From contig NC_092342.1 in NCBI RefSeq assembly GCF_046630445.1, positions 81,332,001 through 81,396,000 on the forward strand: a stretch of 64,000 nt of DNA, in the 5' to 3' direction. Source of the DNA: Rutidosis leptorrhynchoides. Lineage: Eukaryota > Streptophyta > Magnoliopsida > Asterales > Asteraceae. The position numbers were made by a program, and so were the translations under genes. Each line of letters starts with the position of its first letter. Positions within the stretch are counted from its first letter, which is position 1. Positions 61,838-64,000 of the stretch are shown piece after piece. The notes below the pieces were generated by a model. It was given only the letters and a program-made list of their open reading frames with translations. It did not search any database and was not told where the DNA came from.

Positions 61838-62275
61838 AATGCGGTGGACCACACTTAATGAAAAATTGTCACATTGAACAAACGATGGAACAAGGAGAGA
61901 ATGTTTCATACATGAACCAAAGGCCGGGAAATAATTATCAAAATAATATCAACCGCTAAGGCCAAACTTTAATTGAAATCAAAACATTCTTTACAATCCA
62001 AATGGGCCAAACAATAACTCGTATAACCAACAAGGTCCGAATAACCAACCAACTCAAAACAACACTTTCAATCGATAAAGACCTGGCTTGTATAAACCAC
62101 CACAACAAACCGAAGAGAAAAAGCCAAATCTGGAAGAAATGATGTCAAAGCTAATGAAATCTCAACACAATTTATTACATCTCAAACCCAAACAAATGAG
62201 AGGTTTGATCAGTCATTAAGAACTCAACAAGCTTCCATTTTAAATCTAGAAAAATACGTAGGTACTCTTGCTAGC
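61838..62275 (+). pseudogene. Element D gag, 3' part
   Basis: Resumes with the zinc knuckle (CGGPHLMKNCHIEQTMEQ) and an Asn-rich stretch. A TAA near 61958 and frameshifts near 61960-62180 break it before the frame that leads into the protease ORF. The CAA at about 62094 corresponds to the nonsense codon of element F. Confidence 0.85.
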
Positions 62276-63451
62276 ATGATGAGTAAGAGAGAACAAAGAA
62301 AGCTACCGAGTAATACTGAAGTAAATCCTCGAAATGAGAATGTTAATATGGTGTCAACGAATTCTGAAAAACCAGCACCAGAAGATGAAAAAGTTTTAGA
62401 TGTGAGTAACAATGAAGAAGTTACAACACCACCACCACCACCCGAGTATATAAAGCCAGTGGTGGCACCATACAGACCACCCATCCCGTTTCCAAGAAAA
62501 GGAGTTGAGTATGAGCAAGTGATAGGTAATAAAGTATGTGATGCCTTTGGAAAGAAGAAAAAGAATAAGAAAGTACAAGAAACAAAAACCGTAAAAGTAA
62601 TCCCGGTGAAGACAGTTCCACCAAAACCTCCACCCAGGTTGGGTGATCCGGGTGAATTTATTGTTCCTTGTCTACTTAGTGATTGTGTCATGTATGATGC
62701 ACTAGCAGATTTAGGTGTGAGTGTGAGTGTTATGCCTCTTTCATTATATAAGAGATTAGGAGTAGGTGAGTTAAGTCCAACAAAAATGAGTGTTCGACTC
62801 TTTGATCAAACCATTAGGCACCCAGTTGGAATCACTGACAACCTACCCGTTCAAGTGGGTAATTTAACCTTTTTAGTCGAATTTATTGTCATTGACATAG
62901 AAGAGGACTCAAACATTCCTCTAATTTTAGGTCAACCATTCTTAGCATCCACCGGGGCGTTATTTGATGTAAGAGAGGGTAGAATGACACTTAGTGATGG
63001 TGAAAAATCTGTCACCTTTGTTAGTCGAAAGGCTAAATCTCCACCAACCAAAATCGTTGAACCAACAAAAACGATTGGTAAGAACCATATTGTTTTACCA
63101 ACTCCAACGGTAGTGCTTAACAATAATAAAACACCTAAGAGTGAGGAAGATGAAGTAAAACCTAATGATGACCTGATAACAAAGAACACCGTTGTTGATA
63201 CGAAATTAAATAACCCCGTTATTAACAGTTCAATGAAGAAACTTATTAAACGGATTCGCGATGCTAGAACCAAGGGGAACTTTAAGTTGTGTAACCGGTT
63301 AGTATCCAGTCTATCACCTAAAGAAAAGGCGAAACTAGTTGAATTTGTGGATATTACACAGGAATCCGACCAATGGCTTAAAGCAAAAGTCACAGATATG
63401 CAAGTTGATATGGTCCAAAAGAAATTGACGATGAAGTTAATCACAATTTAG
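62276..63451 (+). CDS. Element D protease region ORF
   Basis: A 391-codon open frame beginning at an internal Met. Pro-rich linker (TPPPPPPEYIKPVV), basic GKKKKNKK, then an Athila-type protease with DALADLGVSVSVMPLSLY (one residue changed from F) and NIPLILGQPFLAS. A conserved C-terminal block (KKLIKRIRDARTKGNFKLC) follows. The stop comes 15 bases before the ctaagtgtgggga motif. As in F, no RT follows. The frame upstream is broken, so this is probably not expressed. Confidence 0.8.
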   Translation: MMSKREQRKLPSNTEVNPRNENVNMVSTNSEKPAPEDEKVLDVSNNEEVTTPPPPPEYIKPVVAPYRPPIPFPRKGVEYEQVIGNKVCDAFGKKKKNKKVQETKTVKVIPVKTVPPKPPPRLGDPGEFIVPCLLSDCVMYDALADLGVSVSVMPLSLYKRLGVGELSPTKMSVRLFDQTIRHPVGITDNLPVQVGNLTFLVEFIVIDIEEDSNIPLILGQPFLASTGALFDVREGRMTLSDGEKSVTFVSRKAKSPPTKIVEPTKTIGKNHIVLPTPTVVLNNNKTPKSEEDEVKPNDDLITKNTVVDTKLNNPVINSSMKKLIKRIRDARTKGNFKLCNRLVSSLSPKEKAKLVEFVDITQESDQWLKAKVTDMQVDMVQKKLTMKLITI

Positions 63452-64000
63452 ACACCAAAGCTACCTAAGTGTGGGGAGATTCAAATGTTCTAAAAAGAAA
63501 ATGTTGTCTAGAGTTAGTTGTTCTGTTCTCGTGTAGTTCCGAGAATAGAATCCGATTGGTCTTTTCCACTAGCAGACACTAAAGAACTAGTTTTCTCCCT
63601 CCATTCTGAATTTTTGTTTTATAGGTTTTATATGAAATTAATATGCTTTTTAAATTTAAGTTTTGTGTGAATTTAAAAACAAAATTTACTTTATTTCATT
63701 AAGTTTAAAATTTGATTTCTAAAATTTGTTGTGAGTTAAAGACTAGATCATAGAATCGAAATTGCTTTACCCAAAGATGGGGCGAAAAATTTTGTTATCA
63801 TTATTTTTAATATTACTGATCTAAAGTATGCAAAAAAAAAAATAATTAAAAAACCCGAAAATCTTTGTTTTTAAAACACTCGCTTTAAAACGACAAATTT
63901 TAATTATTCATTTAAATTGTTTTAATAAATAAAGGTTTTATATAAAAAAAATAAATATTATATATATGTTTGTAGTTTATCTTATGTACAAAACAGGATA
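63452..64000 (+). other. Start of element D 3' non-coding tail
   Basis: Homologous, in opposite orientation, to 34920-35467 of element F. Contains aagtgtgggga at 63467-63477. No ORF is seen. The window ends before the LTR. Confidence 0.75.

Overview
This is an intergenic, repeat-built stretch of a plant nuclear genome. It is AT-rich, has long (AT)n tracts, and I see no host gene with introns, no tRNA or rRNA gene and no CRISPR array. Almost every base belongs to LTR retrotransposons. Protein families (Ty3/gypsy Tekay chromovirus, Athila-type gypsy, Ty1/copia Sirevirus) point to a eudicot; resemblance from memory to elements common in daisy-family genomes makes Asteraceae my best guess (inference).

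The layout is two nested stacks. Left stack (1-19999): an old, broken Tekay element B (+ strand) carries two insertions of a younger Tekay family A. Only the last 676 bases of one A copy are in the window; the other is complete (2481-15571, target duplication CAACA). Its gag-pol is one open frame of 1536 codons and its two 3.25-kb LTRs differ at only about 25 sites by eye. Between its primer binding site and gag it carries two extra intact ORFs: an acidic protein and an F-box protein.

Right stack (about 20345-64000): a non-autonomous Tekay relative C (- strand) is interrupted in its 5' LTR by Athila-type element D (+), which runs off the right edge. D is split in gag by Sirevirus-like element G (-, 30048-61837). 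G is split twice by Athila-type elements on the - strand: F (31158-40985), a gag-protease-only element with near-identical LTRs, and E (53891-61711), whose only ORF is a 381-codon protein with a gag-like but damaged zinc knuckle. Nesting order and LTR divergence agree: F youngest, then A, then E and G; B, C and D older.

Themes worth attention are the extra-gene slot between PBS and gag in Tekay elements (F-box in A, coiled-coil ORFs in B and C), internal copies of the polypurine tract in all three superfamilies, a conserved hairpin on the gag-pol stop codon, paired GCGATCGC-centred palindromes by the TATA box or in the leader of Athila-type elements, and a dispersed TACCGARTC motif confined to the non-coding parts of the Sirevirus. 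D and F encode gag and protease but no polymerase, E encodes neither, and C lacks gag-pol, so all would depend on enzymes supplied in trans.
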